Shown here piece by piece: positions 10,889 to 25,246 of a stretch of DNA of 38,182 nucleotides. The stretch is from the NCBI GenBank assembly GCA_009801015.1, contig VHZZ01000008.1, positions 770,470 through 808,651 on the forward strand, written 5' to 3'. Within the stretch, counting starts at the first letter, position 1, and each line of letters begins with the position of its first letter. The notes beneath the pieces were generated by a model, which was given only the letters and a program-made list of their open reading frames with translations, did no database searches and was not told where the DNA came from. Source of the stretch: Silene noctiflora. Taxonomy: Eukaryota > Streptophyta > Magnoliopsida > Caryophyllales > Caryophyllaceae. The position numbers and the translations under genes are program-made.

Positions 10889-11267
10889 GGGTTTTTCTAC
10901 GTGGTACCCTTGTATTTCTTCGAATTTTATGGGGTACCCTTTACTTTTTAAAACTATCGGTGGTACCCCTAAATTTAATGAAAACATCTAAAAATGTCTA
11001 AAATGCTCTAATCTCTTTTAAATGTTTAGTTAATACATTTTGGATTGATTTTTGGCAAAAAATTGTCATGCCATTAACATAAACATCGTTTAGTCAATCA
11101 TAAACATATTTTATTTACAAAATTTAAATATTTAAAAATGTGATTTTTAGTAGTTTGGGTATTTTTTGAATATTTTACAAAGTTTAAGGATACCACTGAT
11201 ATTTTCAAAAACGTAGGTGTACCACATAGAATTCGAATAAATACAAGGGAACCGCATAGAAAAACCC
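10889..11267. mobile_element. Mutator-type MITE with long inverted ends
   Basis: A 9-bp perfect direct repeat ATTTTTAAT (10880-10888 and 11268-11276) flanks 379 bp. The ends are inverted: 'GGGTTTTTCTACGTGGTACC' on the left and 'GGGTTTTTCTATGCGGTTCC' on the right in inverse, with pairing continuing for about 90 bp. There is no coding content. The repeated 'GGTACCC' motifs resemble, but do not match, those of the element at 6421. Confidence 0.85.
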
Positions 11268-11483
11268 ATTTTTAATCCATGTATTTTACCAGTTTGAGCT
11301 TTAATTTGATACAGACTTTTTGCCATTCATCTTATAACTTTTATTTTATTTTTGTTGTAACATTCGAAATGATTGTAATTTGTAAAACTATCCATCATAA
11401 GTTTTAAACTTAATGCATCCCAAGGGTTAAATACATGACCTTTCGTTACTTCCCCAGTAATCTAAATGTTCATCGATAAATAC

Positions 11484-11633
11484 CAATGGTGGAGCTAGCA
11501 GAAGCGCTCGCCCCCCAATGGACGAGATTTCCGATAGTTTTTCCAAAAAATTTCTATACCTTAATATCATTACCCACCCCCCCCCCTCTAAATTTCTTCG
11601 GCCCCCTAAGTTCAAATTCTAGCTCCGTTACAA
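11484..11633. mobile_element. Short hAT-like fragment of the 'GTGGCGGAGC' family
   Basis: The left end 'AATGGTGGAGCTAGC' and the right end, in inverse 'GTAACGGAGCTAG', resemble the ends of the elements at 14370 and 29204. The target duplication could not be recognised. The two overlapping open frames here are not genes. Confidence 0.4.
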
Positions 11634-11645
11634 ATTTCAACCTCA

Positions 11646-12575
11646 TCCCCTGTATACTAAAAGATTAATACATCCTAAAAATTCCGCTCAAAATTCCCGC
11701 CCATATATGTAAAAGAGTACTGAAAAATTGCACTAAATGTTATATGATGACTAATTCTTTATTCTCTAAATATACTCTAACCAAATCGTTTCTAAACATA
11801 CCCAATGTTAATTGGCTACACTAATTGACAAATATATACCGTAACACTAAAATTTGAGAGAGACGGTCTTTCAATAAGTTATTGAGAGACCAATATTCTG
11901 TACCCTTTTATTTGTATTTCGTGATCTTTTTGTTGTTACTCTTTACGTAGTAATTTCGTACCTATTTACATAATAAATGTACCCATTTTATCTTTCATGA
12001 TTTGTACATATTTTATTATATTTAATAGCACTTTTTCTTAAAATTGTAAAATAGTCTCTTAATAAACTTATTGAGAGACCATCTCTCAAGAGACCAACTC
12101 CGTAACACTGAATAATATATACTGAAATGATTTACACAAAATTCATGAATCTCTATCTAGATTATCTCGCAAATTCCTTAACTTCTTAATAATATAATAA
12201 TTCCAAACTCCTTACCTTCTCATTCTCTACCCTATACATACATATATAATAATATAAAGATATTGTTTTTAGCTGTTTTCTTTACAAGGCTAATTGCTTT
12301 TTAAATAGTTTTTACATCTAACTCAAATGTATTACTAGTGTCATAAATTAATCTTAATAGTAATAAAGTATAATAATATTAATAGTTTAAAGCAAAAATA
12401 ACTTAACTTCGGGTGTCTTTTGATGATAATAACTTTATTTTCTACCTCTTATTAATATTATATTAGTACATTATAACATTATATTAAAGTACAGTTAATT
12501 TATGCAAATAATTTGACTGCCTCTTTATAAATCAAATCTGAAAAATGTTATGCTGTGGCACTAGATTTACACTAG
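11646..12575 (+). mobile_element. Candidate Helitron carrying a nested MITE
   Basis: The 5' start follows a host A and reads 'TCCCCTGTATACTAAAAGAT', then 'CCGCTCAAAATTCCCGCCC', closely matching the 5' region of the Helitron at 3145. The proposed 3' end, 'ATGCTGTGGCACTAG...ACACTAG' followed by a host T, has only a decayed hairpin, so the right limit is less certain. A Mutator-type MITE sits inside at 11849-12099. Confidence 0.5.
11849..12099. mobile_element. Mutator-type MITE nested in a Helitron
   Basis: The 251-bp element is flanked by a perfect 10-bp direct repeat CCGTAACACT at 11839-11848 and 12100-12109. The arms pair over about 35 bp: 'GAGACGGTCTTTCAATAAGT' on the left and 'GAGATGGTCTCTCAATAAGT' from the right in inverse. 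A half copy of the same end occurs at about 2859-2885. Confidence 0.8.
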
Positions 12576-12899
12576 TAAACATATTAAAACCCAACCAAGA
12601 TCTTCTTGTTAATTCTCCACCACATTACATATAGATAAATCCTTGTAAAACAAGTTATTGTTTATTTGAGCTCTATTACAAGTATTGTTTCAGGAGGAAG
12701 TACATATGTTTGAGGGTATACTTCCTCCGCTCAGTTTAATTTTATACATTTTTTATTTTTATTTTTAAAATACTCATTTTGATTATTCTATTTTTGATAA
12801 TTTATAATTTTATATCTTCTTGTTAAAGTTGAAAGTACCACTAGCTACCATACCCTTGACTCATTTATGTAATTGTGCTCACAAATCCTCGTTCTATTT

Positions 12900-13763
12900 G
12901 GTTTTTTTTTGTCAAATACAACCTTTAAAAAAAGAAAAATTCTAAACACCACCTTTAAAAAAAACGTGTGTCAAATACAATCTTTAATAATTTCTTTTTG
13001 TCAAACACGACTTGTTGACCAGATTCTGACAACTTTATGACCACTTGCAATGGGGTGAGTTTTAGTCTATATTTGAGATAGCAATCGAGGTCGGTTTGAG
13101 GTGTTCTTGGACTCGTTGGAAAGGTGGGAGTACAAACTTTCCAGTGTTTGTAAACACGGTGGTCAAAGGTGGCCTTATGGGAGGTCGATTGATGTGTAAA
13201 GTAAAGTTGGTCAGAGAAAGGGTTGTAAGTTTGGGTTTACAGTGGGTGGTTGGAGGATTTTCATGGGTTTTTTAATGGGGTTATGATGTGTTGTTTGATC
13301 TAAAATTTGATATGTAGGTTGAGGGGAGTGCAAGGTATGTCGTAGTTGTGTTGTTTGTGGTGGTCGTTGGTTGCAAGTGGTGGTTCGAGGGGAATGAATC
13401 GACCCTCGAAAAAATCCTACTTTGACTTACATCAACCCTTTATATGACCAGCCTTACTTTAAACCTAATTTACTCCACATAAGGTCACCTTTGACCACCG
13501 TATTAACAATCACTGGAAAGCTTGTACTCCAACCTTTCCAACGAGTCTAAGAACACCTCAATCGACCTCGTTTGTTATCTCAAATATCGACTAAAAGTCA
13601 CCCTATTGCAAGTGTTCAAACTCTAGTCAAAACGCTGAATCTTTCGACAAAAAATTCGTGTTTGACAAAAAAAAATTATTAAAGGTTGTGTTTAACAAAC
13701 TTTTTTTTAAAGGTGGTGTTTGGAAATAGTTTTTTTTAAAGGTTGTGTTTGACCAAAAAACCC
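12900..13763. mobile_element. Foldback element with about 300-bp arms
   Basis: Each arm starts 'TTTGTCAAATACAACCTTTA' or close to it, and the arms stay alignable for about 300 bp. They share blocks around 'GACTCGTTGGAAAGGT', 'CACGGTGGTCAAAGGTG' and 'TTGCAATGGGGTGA'-like sequence, in inverse on the right. The centre (about 13200-13420) is GT-rich and unique. Flanking TTCTATTT (12892-12899) and TTCTATCT (13764-13771) look like an 8-9 bp target duplication with one change. There is no open frame. Confidence 0.75.
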
Positions 13764-13903
13764 TTCTATCTATTAAATTTCGCTCTCAATCCTATTTTGC
13801 GCCCCATAAAAAGAGAGAGACGGAAAATAGTCCACTTTATAATTTTAAGAAGTTTCGATCTAAAAAGGAGTAGATAATGAATAAAGTAGCTCCTTAACTT
13901 ATA

Positions 13904-14219
13904 CTCCCTCCTATCCTCTATTTTCTTCCCTATTTCCTAAAACGGATTATTCAGGTTTTCTTCCCCTTTCTATTTTTGGCAACTTTTTACTCTTATTTTA
14001 TTCATCCCTCTCTNCTATCACCAAACCCCACCCAACACTTTTACTCTTATTTTATTCATCCNTCACTCTTATCACCAAACCCCACCAACTCTTTTACTCT
14101 TATTTTATTCTTAATTACTACTATCCCCCAACCCCACATTTTCCTTTATCAATATAATACTCCCNCCCTTAATCCCCGTGTCCACTTCAAAGGGGAAGAA
14201 AATAGCGGATGAGAGGGAG
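13904..14219. mobile_element. Stowaway-type MITE with internal tandem repeats
   Basis: The ends are 'CTCCCTCCTATCCTCTATTT' on the left and, in inverse, 'CTCCCTCTCATCCGCTATTT' on the right, with TA on both sides (13902-13903 and 14220-14221). The interior contains nearly three units of a 53-54 bp repeat starting near 13986, 14040 and 14093 ('TTTACTCTTATTTTATTC'). Single unresolved bases sit at 14014, 14062 and 14165, two of them inside this array. It is the same family as 2487-2683. Confidence 0.85.
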
Positions 14220-14369
14220 TAATAAGTAAGATCCCTCTCATCTTTGGGTTGAAGCTTAGTCCATTACACCTCCACATATATAAGTATAACCAAATGATTG
14301 GGATAAGTGAGTACTTTACTTGATATGAGCGGGTTTTATGTTTATTAATGCGTACATGCCACCTGTCAC

Positions 14370-14554
14370 CAGTGGTGGAGCCACGAGCAGCAAGCTTCTT
14401 TATGGGGTCCCGGGACACCGTAAACGAATTTTTTTGAAGTATTTTGGTCCAATTCTTAGGTAAAAATAGCGTAAATTTGTATTTTTTTTAGTAAAAAATA
14501 GATATTATATTTTTCATGAGAACCCACAAAGAAATCTTTCTGGATCCGCTACTG
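14370..14554. mobile_element. hAT-like MITE of the 'CAGTGGYGGAGCC' family
   Basis: The element starts 'CAGTGGTGGAGCCACGAGC' and ends with the inverse of 'CAGTAGCGGATCCAG'. CAG...CTG ends suggest hAT. Flanks 'CCTGTCAC' and 'CCTGCAAG' are only partly alike, so the target duplication is eroded or absent. Confidence 0.55.
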
Positions 14555-14709
14555 CCTGCAAGTCTGCAACCCGATACTAATATCTACAATTTCATATGTA
14601 TCCTACTATGCTCCAATGTTGATGTAGAATGATTTGAGCAAAAAAATTCGTTATGATTGTTCCCATTTGCTAGACATTAGCTAAATTAGGAACCTAATTA
14701 TACCCCCCA

Positions 14710-14736
14710 TTCAATTCAATTCAATTCAATTCAATT
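14710..14736. repeat. (TTCAA)n microsatellite
   Basis: About five uninterrupted copies of a 5-bp unit lie in intergenic DNA. Confidence 0.9.
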
Positions 14737-14769
14737 CTATTACCTATATTTTTCTCCTGATATTTTTGG

Positions 14770-14957
14770 CAGCAATTCTCATTTGTGACGGAAGGTATCC
14801 GTCACAAATGAGAAGACAGATACCATTTTGTGAGACAAAATGCCCAAATAGAGGAGAGAGGAAAGCAAGTGGGGGTGCCCCCACCTTGTCCCCTTATTTG
14901 TTTTGTGAGTGGCATTACCCGTCACAAATACCGACCCGTCACAAGGGAGACGCTTTG
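14770..14957 (+). mobile_element. Mutator-type MITE, TGACGG family (copy 3, reference copy)
   Basis: The 188-bp element is flanked by a perfect 9-bp direct repeat TATTTTTGG (14761-14769 and 14958-14966). It starts 'CAGCAATTCTCATTTGTGAC' and ends 'CACAAGGGAGACGCTTTG'. Near its left end is a perfect 16-bp inverted repeat (14776-14791 and 14799-14814) with a 7-nt loop. The copy at 7266-7452 is the same element inverted. Open frames crossing it are not genes. Confidence 0.85.
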
Positions 14958-15420
14958 TATTTTTGGTTATATAATTCATGATAAATCGATTTTTCTACCT
15001 AAAAAGGGCCTACAATTATAGGTTTGACATAGAAATGGAAGAGGGAGAAGAGCCATTAATATCAATAATTAATATTAAGATTGCACAATTTAGGCTTAAT
15101 TTAATCTACTTGTACCATTTTACTTTAAAAGTATTTTTAATTTATCTTTCTAATTCGTTAATAGTGTAAATTAGAAATTTATCTGAGACTCATTTTTTTA
15201 TTTTAATTTACGGTTTCACAGTCCATTAAATCATGAGATTTTACACCAGCTTTAAATTTCATTGATTTAATGAGAGCGAAATTTGCATACTACTCTTGAC
15301 ACCAAAAACTCACTAACTTAAAATCTCGACTCCGCCACTGATTATAAATAGATTAAATTTTCTTATTTTATGAAATGATTAATCGAATTAATCTCATAAA
15401 AAGGTTAATGTTTAAAAGAA

Positions 15421-15545
15421 CACAAATTCTCGTTTGTGACGTGAGATAAAGAGACAAATGAGAATGATAGATGGGAGGGCAAGTGGAAGAGAATTGTGAA
15501 AGGTCACAAATTGTAACCGTCACAAGCAAGACGGACGGTTAAAAC
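15421..15545 (+). mobile_element. Mutator-type MITE, TGACGG family (copy 4, short)
   Basis: A 9-bp direct repeat TTAAAAGAA (15412-15420 and 15546-15554) flanks 125 bp that begin 'CACAAATTCTCGTTTGTGAC' and contain 'CCGTCACAAG' near the right end. It is an internally deleted relative of the copies at 911 and 14770. Confidence 0.65.
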
Positions 15546-15990
15546 TTAAAAGAAACTTGGTGCTCGAGGTAATAAGACAACAAACTTTGGAATGTACTTT
15601 AGTAGTTGTCATTTTCCCGTGACACATGCATCAAGAAACCATACACTTATAAGTTATAACTATTGCTATTGAAATTACTCCGTATAAATTAAGTTTGACT
15701 CAAAGTCAACCATAACGACTTAATTTTGTACATTAACTGCCTATAGTTCCCCTCTCTTTTTCCACGAAAATTAAGATGTATTTGGAACACACAAAATACC
15801 CTTCACATGAAATTGAATTTGGACGACACAAAAATTTTCAAAAAAATAAATAAACAAAATACGACTTTATCATGAAAAAAGAAAACGGAAAACTACAGGT
15901 TGAATATGAGGGAGTAATTTCTAGTGCCCCGGGGTTCTCCATTACCCCCCACTTGTCCTTCGACTTGCCTTAGTATGAGAGAGACACAAT

Positions 15991-16033
15991 CCGTCTTCAA
16001 CTTGTGACGGATAGTGTCCGTCACAATCAAGAC
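15991..16033. repeat. Short TGACGG palindrome (MITE remnant)
   Basis: 'TTGTGACGGA' and 'TCCGTCACAA' form perfect 10-bp arms around a 5-nt spacer. The motif is shared with the TGACGG MITE family, but no flanking duplication was recognised. Confidence 0.5.
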
Positions 16034-17104
16034 ATTTGATTTCTAATTACCAACTGTACTATTGTACTAATAAATAATAATGCCAAACTTTGTCGGGGAT
16101 GAGACGCCTGATAAATCCTGAGAATTGAGTTTTTTTAATGATACATGCACCCAATCACCAAACTTATGAGAAGTACGACTACTTATTGATTGGGTTTTGC
16201 TTTAACACCGTCTTAGCTTAAAACGTCTCACAAGTACCATTTATTTTCACCTATGTAATATCTGTTCTGAAAGTCGTTTTAGGTTAAGACGGCCTTAAAC
16301 AAAAATTGCTGTAACTATGTAGGGTATCACTGTATTAGTGGAACATCCTGCTCTTTAACGGTAAACTTTTTCTAAAAAATAAAAACACGAAAAGGATAAT
16401 AATAATAGAAAGAAAAAATGTTTTATCCGGAGACAACCCGAGTATATTATCACAGTGGTCGATTTGGGTGTGGTTGATCGCTTGAAATTGGGAGCTATTG
16501 TTCCTATTAAGGTCGATGCTGCCTGGAAATCAGATTGTTACGGGTTTGGAATGGGTTTAAATACTATGGCGCAATGGGCGCTATCAGTGGAACAAGGGGA
16601 AGCACCGGGCATGTAATTGAATGATAAATAAATAAACGATGAACGAATAAATAGAACGGCCCTATCAAGTGCTTTGACGCATAAGGCTAACCGGCAATGG
16701 GGAACAATTAGGGCCTCGAATGAACAATGTCCCAAAACATAGGTGGTTAGCCCTATAGACACATTGCTTGCCTGCCTGGACATTTTCACATGACAACATA
16801 CCGCGGCCTTGTGTAGGTTATCTCGAGTAAGGGCACTAACCAACCAACCAACTAAAACCAGCGAGCAGAAAAGATACCCCGGAAAATTGACATACAATTG
16901 CGATAGAGAAAGGTAAGTACTATTGAGTAAATGTAAAGCCAAATATTAAGCAACACAAGTAAAAGAGAGAATATTTAATAAAATTTCACAATTAAATGCT
17001 CAAATCACGGTTTAATTGGGATTTGGGAGTCAAGTAGAAGTCGGAGTTGCATTATGTCCCCTGACATTTTTTATACAACAATGAAGGGTAGACTACGATG
17101 GAGA
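16034..17104. other. Intergenic DNA downstream of the UBC gene
   Basis: No intact gene is seen. The 134-codon minus-strand frame at 16538-16942 has no recognisable domain. The only protein-like trace is a plus-strand stretch at 16455-16616, listed separately. The part nearest 17104 must hold the UBC 3' untranslated region. Confidence 0.4.
16455..16616 (+). pseudogene. Possible retroelement RNase H-like fragment
   Basis: An open stretch of 53 codons contains IKVDAAWKSDCYGFG. This resembles the start of the RNase H-like (RVT_3) domain common in plant non-LTR retroelement polyproteins and their derivatives, where an Asp follows 'K-V-(N)-' and a W-K-x motif follows. The second half does not continue the domain. 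No reverse transcriptase remnant is adjacent. The resemblance is short and may be chance. Confidence 0.25.
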
Positions 17105-21564
<4,460 letters not shown>

Positions 21565-22096
21565 GGAAATCGGAAACCCTAGAAAATGATAGATGAATTG
21601 AAAAAGAAAGGAGGAATTGAAATAATTTTGGGGAAAAACAGGGATATAAAGAGGGATGGAAGAGCAATATGGAAGGGGGGACCGGACCGAGCTTATTTTT
21701 TACGCCAAGGTGAGGTCAATATTGAATATCGAGGGAGCTAAGGTAGGACCAACCTATCTCATCCTTTCGAATGATAAAGGTAAGTTGAAGCCACCAGCTT
21801 TCAAACTAACTCGAAAGAGTTAGACATTCATGTCCAATAGAAGCCATAAAGTCGACAATTTTGTTGGCTTCACGAAAGCAATGTTTAATTATCACTTCAT
21901 CGAAACACCGAAAATCTAATTTTACATCATTGATGATACTAGAAATTTCCCAAAGAATTTGCCAGTACTACTGATAGAGTTTATAACACATAAATTATCA
22001 CCTTCTACAATTAACTCGTTTTGATCACCGGTCTCCCAATAACTTTTGAAAAACCGTCTATCTCAAATTTTAATGTTTTATTACTCTCTGTATATG

Positions 22097-22293
22097 TACT
22101 TTACCATATATTTACACCAAATCAAAAGTCTAATTAATTTATTTTTCTTCCATTATGTTAAAGAAAGTTGAAAAAAGAATTACTGTGGACCTCGTCTTAT
22201 TCATTAGATTCTCTTTTCAACTTTCTTTAATATAATGGAAGGAAAATAAATTAATTAGACTTTTGGTTTGGTGTAAATATATATGGTAGAGTA
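22097..22293. repeat. Near-perfect hairpin with about 80-bp arms
   Basis: The arms at 22097-22180 and 22207-22293 differ at only a handful of positions plus a 2-bp indel. Shared blocks include 'CAAAAGTCTAATTAATTTAT' and 'TTAAAGAAAGTTGAAAA'. The loop is about 26 nt. TACT/AGTA at the extreme ends would fit a TA target duplication, so it may be a young Stowaway-like MITE. It lies just upstream of the UBC gene, about 530 bp before its ATG. A transcript across it would form a long double-stranded RNA. Confidence 0.8.
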
Positions 22294-23523
22294 GGATTTG
22301 GATTAAGGAAGGTGAGAAAGGTAAGGATTAGGGGTGAGCCAAGCATGAGTATGGCGCGGTTTGGTTTGTGCTCATGATGAAAAACACGAGTTCGAGGCGA
22401 TCTCAGGTTAAGTCGAGTTTGTAATTGTTGTTCTCTTCAATTATTCAGTAGAAATAAAATATTTATCGTAGAAATACGTCCTAAAAATTGTAATTTACGT
22501 GGAATCAATTTCACTAGATAACTTTGCTCGACAAAAGTTTTTTAGTATTGTTTTATAAATGGTTCATTATTTTCACGTGTACACACGCAGTGACCCAACC
22601 TCTCCTTGAATATCAAGTCAAGCTAAACCAAATCGTGTCAATCAAGTTTTCTTATTTATCTATGTTTTTAAGAATACGATCATGTGATTTGTGACTTATA
22701 TTTGTCCATCGATTAATGAAATATGCATGGTTGCAAAAATGAACTTTCTTGTACTAGTATTCTATTATATTCTTTGTAAAAAGTTTAATTCAATCTTTAA
22801 GCATTAATGCTATATTTTATTATCGGATTAACAAATTTTAAAATATTATATTCTAAATTATTACTATTATTACGTGTTAATGACAAAATTATTTGAAAAT
22901 TTCATCTCGCGCACATATAGTTATAAGATACTAATAAACATAATAGTTTCAGGAAAAAAACATTACATATTTACATCATATGTGACATAATTAATAATTT
23001 AGAGCTTGAAGGGATACTGGGTGGTGACCATGGGAAATTCATTGGATAACGAACATTTTACTACAATTACAATACCGGTTACTTCTACTCTATTTCTATT
23101 GCTTCGTTCTTCCCGGACCAAATCGGTCAAAGATATATTCTGGTTGTCGCTTTATATATACCTAGATGATATGATATGGTGATCAAATTTTGGGATGTGA
23201 TAGGTATTTTTTTTGGGTTTAACAAAAGTCACAAGAGCAAATGCAATATCGACAATTCATATTTTAGTGACTAGTGACCGCCACCATTGATAACTTTACC
23301 AGTAAAGTCACGACCATAATGCATTGTAATCCGGTTAAACCAATAGAAATCCTTTCCAACACCAACTATCTAAATAATAAATTAATTAGCACAAACTCGA
23401 CGTTAAGACACACAACAAATGTAATCAACAAAAACTAAATGTGTGTACTACAGCTTTGAGGTTAAGAGCTTCTTGATATCAACCGGATCATCCAAAACTA
23501 CACGATCAATTCTTGCAAGTCCG
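22294..23523. other. Intergenic DNA between the UBC promoter side and the LEA_2 3' end
   Basis: AT-rich sequence with no recognised gene or paired transposon ends. The part nearest 23523 holds the LEA_2 gene's 3' untranslated region, including an open stretch of about 29 codons in another frame (see findings). Confidence 0.4.
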
Positions 23524-24950
23524 TTAGTGTATGGTAATCCTGCAATAAAGGGCATATTAATATTAAATTCCTAATCACTTGAACATATCAGAGGCAATCT
23601 ATTGTTTTAAAATACGTCTAAACTTAATGTTAATTCTGCTAATGAGATTGAGTTGCTTTATTCTGTTACCCTTATCTATTATTAAAATCCTGTTTCTGTT
23701 GTTTGCCATCAACTAGCTTTCAAAAGAAAATATAAATGGTTATAAATAAATTTGTTTAAGAAAACACCCCTCGACCATAGAAATCAGAATGCTACGCCAT
23801 TTAATATCCTAAGCATTAGACCTAAACAATGAATCACCAAAATTCAAGTGATTCGTAACCTTTTCAAAATCGCTTAATATCAACCTCTATTTTTATATTT
23901 TATACTCCTTACTCATTCTCCCATTTCTAAACGAATATACGCGATGATATAATTAAAAAAAAAAAAAAAAAAAAAAACTATAAAGAGATTAATTGTACGG
24001 ATCTACATAGTAATAAACATGACACCCAATCTCGCTTGTAACCTCTCACAAATCACAGTCCTCTCACTCACTTCCTTTCCTTTTACCATTACTTTAATCG
24101 TGTGAAAGGTCACAAATGCCTGTGACCGTCAAAAAGCCAATCAATTCATATAAGTTCAATTTCAAGACAACAATCAAAATCAAAATTAAAATAATCACAA
24201 CAATTAATCATAAAGTAAATTTGTTACTTACCATCTCAAAGTATTGAAGGAACATTTAGGAGAAGTTTGTCCATCATCAAGTTGCTTCAACGTAATACCA
24301 CCACAATTAACATTAACCGGTAACATTCCAATTTTAACCTTCCATACACCAATGCCAATCTTAGTTTTTACCGCAACATTTACCTCAACATTTTCACTTT
24401 TCATACTCTTTTTTAACCTCAACCCCGTACTCGACTCAATCACTTGATTTTTCTCACTTAACACAAACTTCAAAAGCGTTACATTATTACTAGGTTGCAC
24501 GAAAGCGGGCAATGTGGCCGAACCCAAACCGGTTCCCTTATCTAAAAATAAACTCACCTCTGTTTCACCGTAGTAAATCTCCAATTTACTATTCGGGTTT
24601 TTAGCCTCGACCCGTACAATAGCCTTGGAATCCAACAACGCAGTCCCATCCGATTTAACACTAATATTAAACCGGTCCAATTCTAACGGTCTAAAACCGA
24701 AAACCGGGATTTTCGGTTGGAACCACGCGTAAAATATACCGCCACCAATAGCGAGTATCAGAATCAAAAACACAATAACGAAACATACGCAACAGCAACA
24801 AATACGACAACAATTATTTTTCTTTTTCTTCGGTTGATAAAACGCCGGTTTAGGACCGGTCTGTAGAGGTCGCGGTCTAGGTGTCGGGTCAATGTAACCC
24901 GGTGGTTTCTTTAATGGGAGACCGAGACCGATACCGATACCGTCCGCCAT
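23524..24950 (-). CDS. LEA_2 domain membrane protein (NDR1/HIN1-like family)
   Basis: Exon 1 (24232-24950) encodes nearly the whole protein. A Pro-rich cytosolic tail with PLKKPPGYIDP leads to a Lys/Cys-rich juxtamembrane patch (KKKKNNCC, residues 41-48) and one hydrophobic segment at about 50-76. An extracytosolic LEA_2 domain follows (about 85-235), with RVEAKNPNSKLEIYYG and conserved Asn-rich positions. Read unspliced, the frame stops after LRW at 24228, but the same point is a strong donor (TG|GTAAGT). With the acceptor TTTATTGCAG at 23540 the protein becomes 244 residues ending LRWITIH; the second exon is 23524-23539. The family includes NDR1 and NHL proteins, plasma-membrane proteins linked to defence and stress; the exact role of this member is unknown. 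The spliced ending is inferred from splice signals alone. Confidence 0.88.
23955..23977. repeat. A-run in the LEA_2 intron
   Basis: About 23 uninterrupted A bases on the plus strand (T on the coding strand) lie inside the proposed intron. Confidence 0.9.
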
Positions 24951-25081
24951 AGTTGTTTATTTGAATTAAAACAAGGACAACGTTAGAACCTTAATTCCGA
25001 AATGATTTTGATTTGATTTTTTTAGCGAAGATTTAGGGAGAATAGTTATAGAGACAGTAAAATTGTGGGAAGATGAAGGGA

Positions 25082-25091
25082 ATATATATAG
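25082..25091 (-). promoter_or_regulatory. Putative TATA box of the LEA_2 gene
   Basis: The minus strand reads CTCTATATATATT about 135 bp upstream of the ATG, a usual plant distance once a leader of about 100 nt is allowed. Confidence 0.5.
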
Positions 25092-25220
25092 AGCGAATAA
25101 ACCGCGGCGGTTTGGTGAAGGTAGAATTGTTGAGAGAAGTAATACTTGTATTGATCGAATTTTATTTTGTTGCCATAATTGGCGGGCTAGTATTTGTATT
25201 TCTGTTATGCTAGGATAAAA

Positions 25221-25246
25221 TATAATATAATATAATATAATATAAT
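25221..25246. repeat. (TATAA)n microsatellite
   Basis: About five tandem copies of a 5-bp unit lie upstream of the LEA_2 gene. Confidence 0.9.

Noticed and set aside
12693-12728. Inverted repeat GGAGGAAGTA...TACTTCCTCC
   Set aside because: Looks like ends of two Stowaway elements lying back to back, but neither partner end could be found, so no element is called.
16538-16942. 134-codon minus-strand frame
   Set aside because: No recognisable motif, no splice partners, and unlike any family I know; probably chance.
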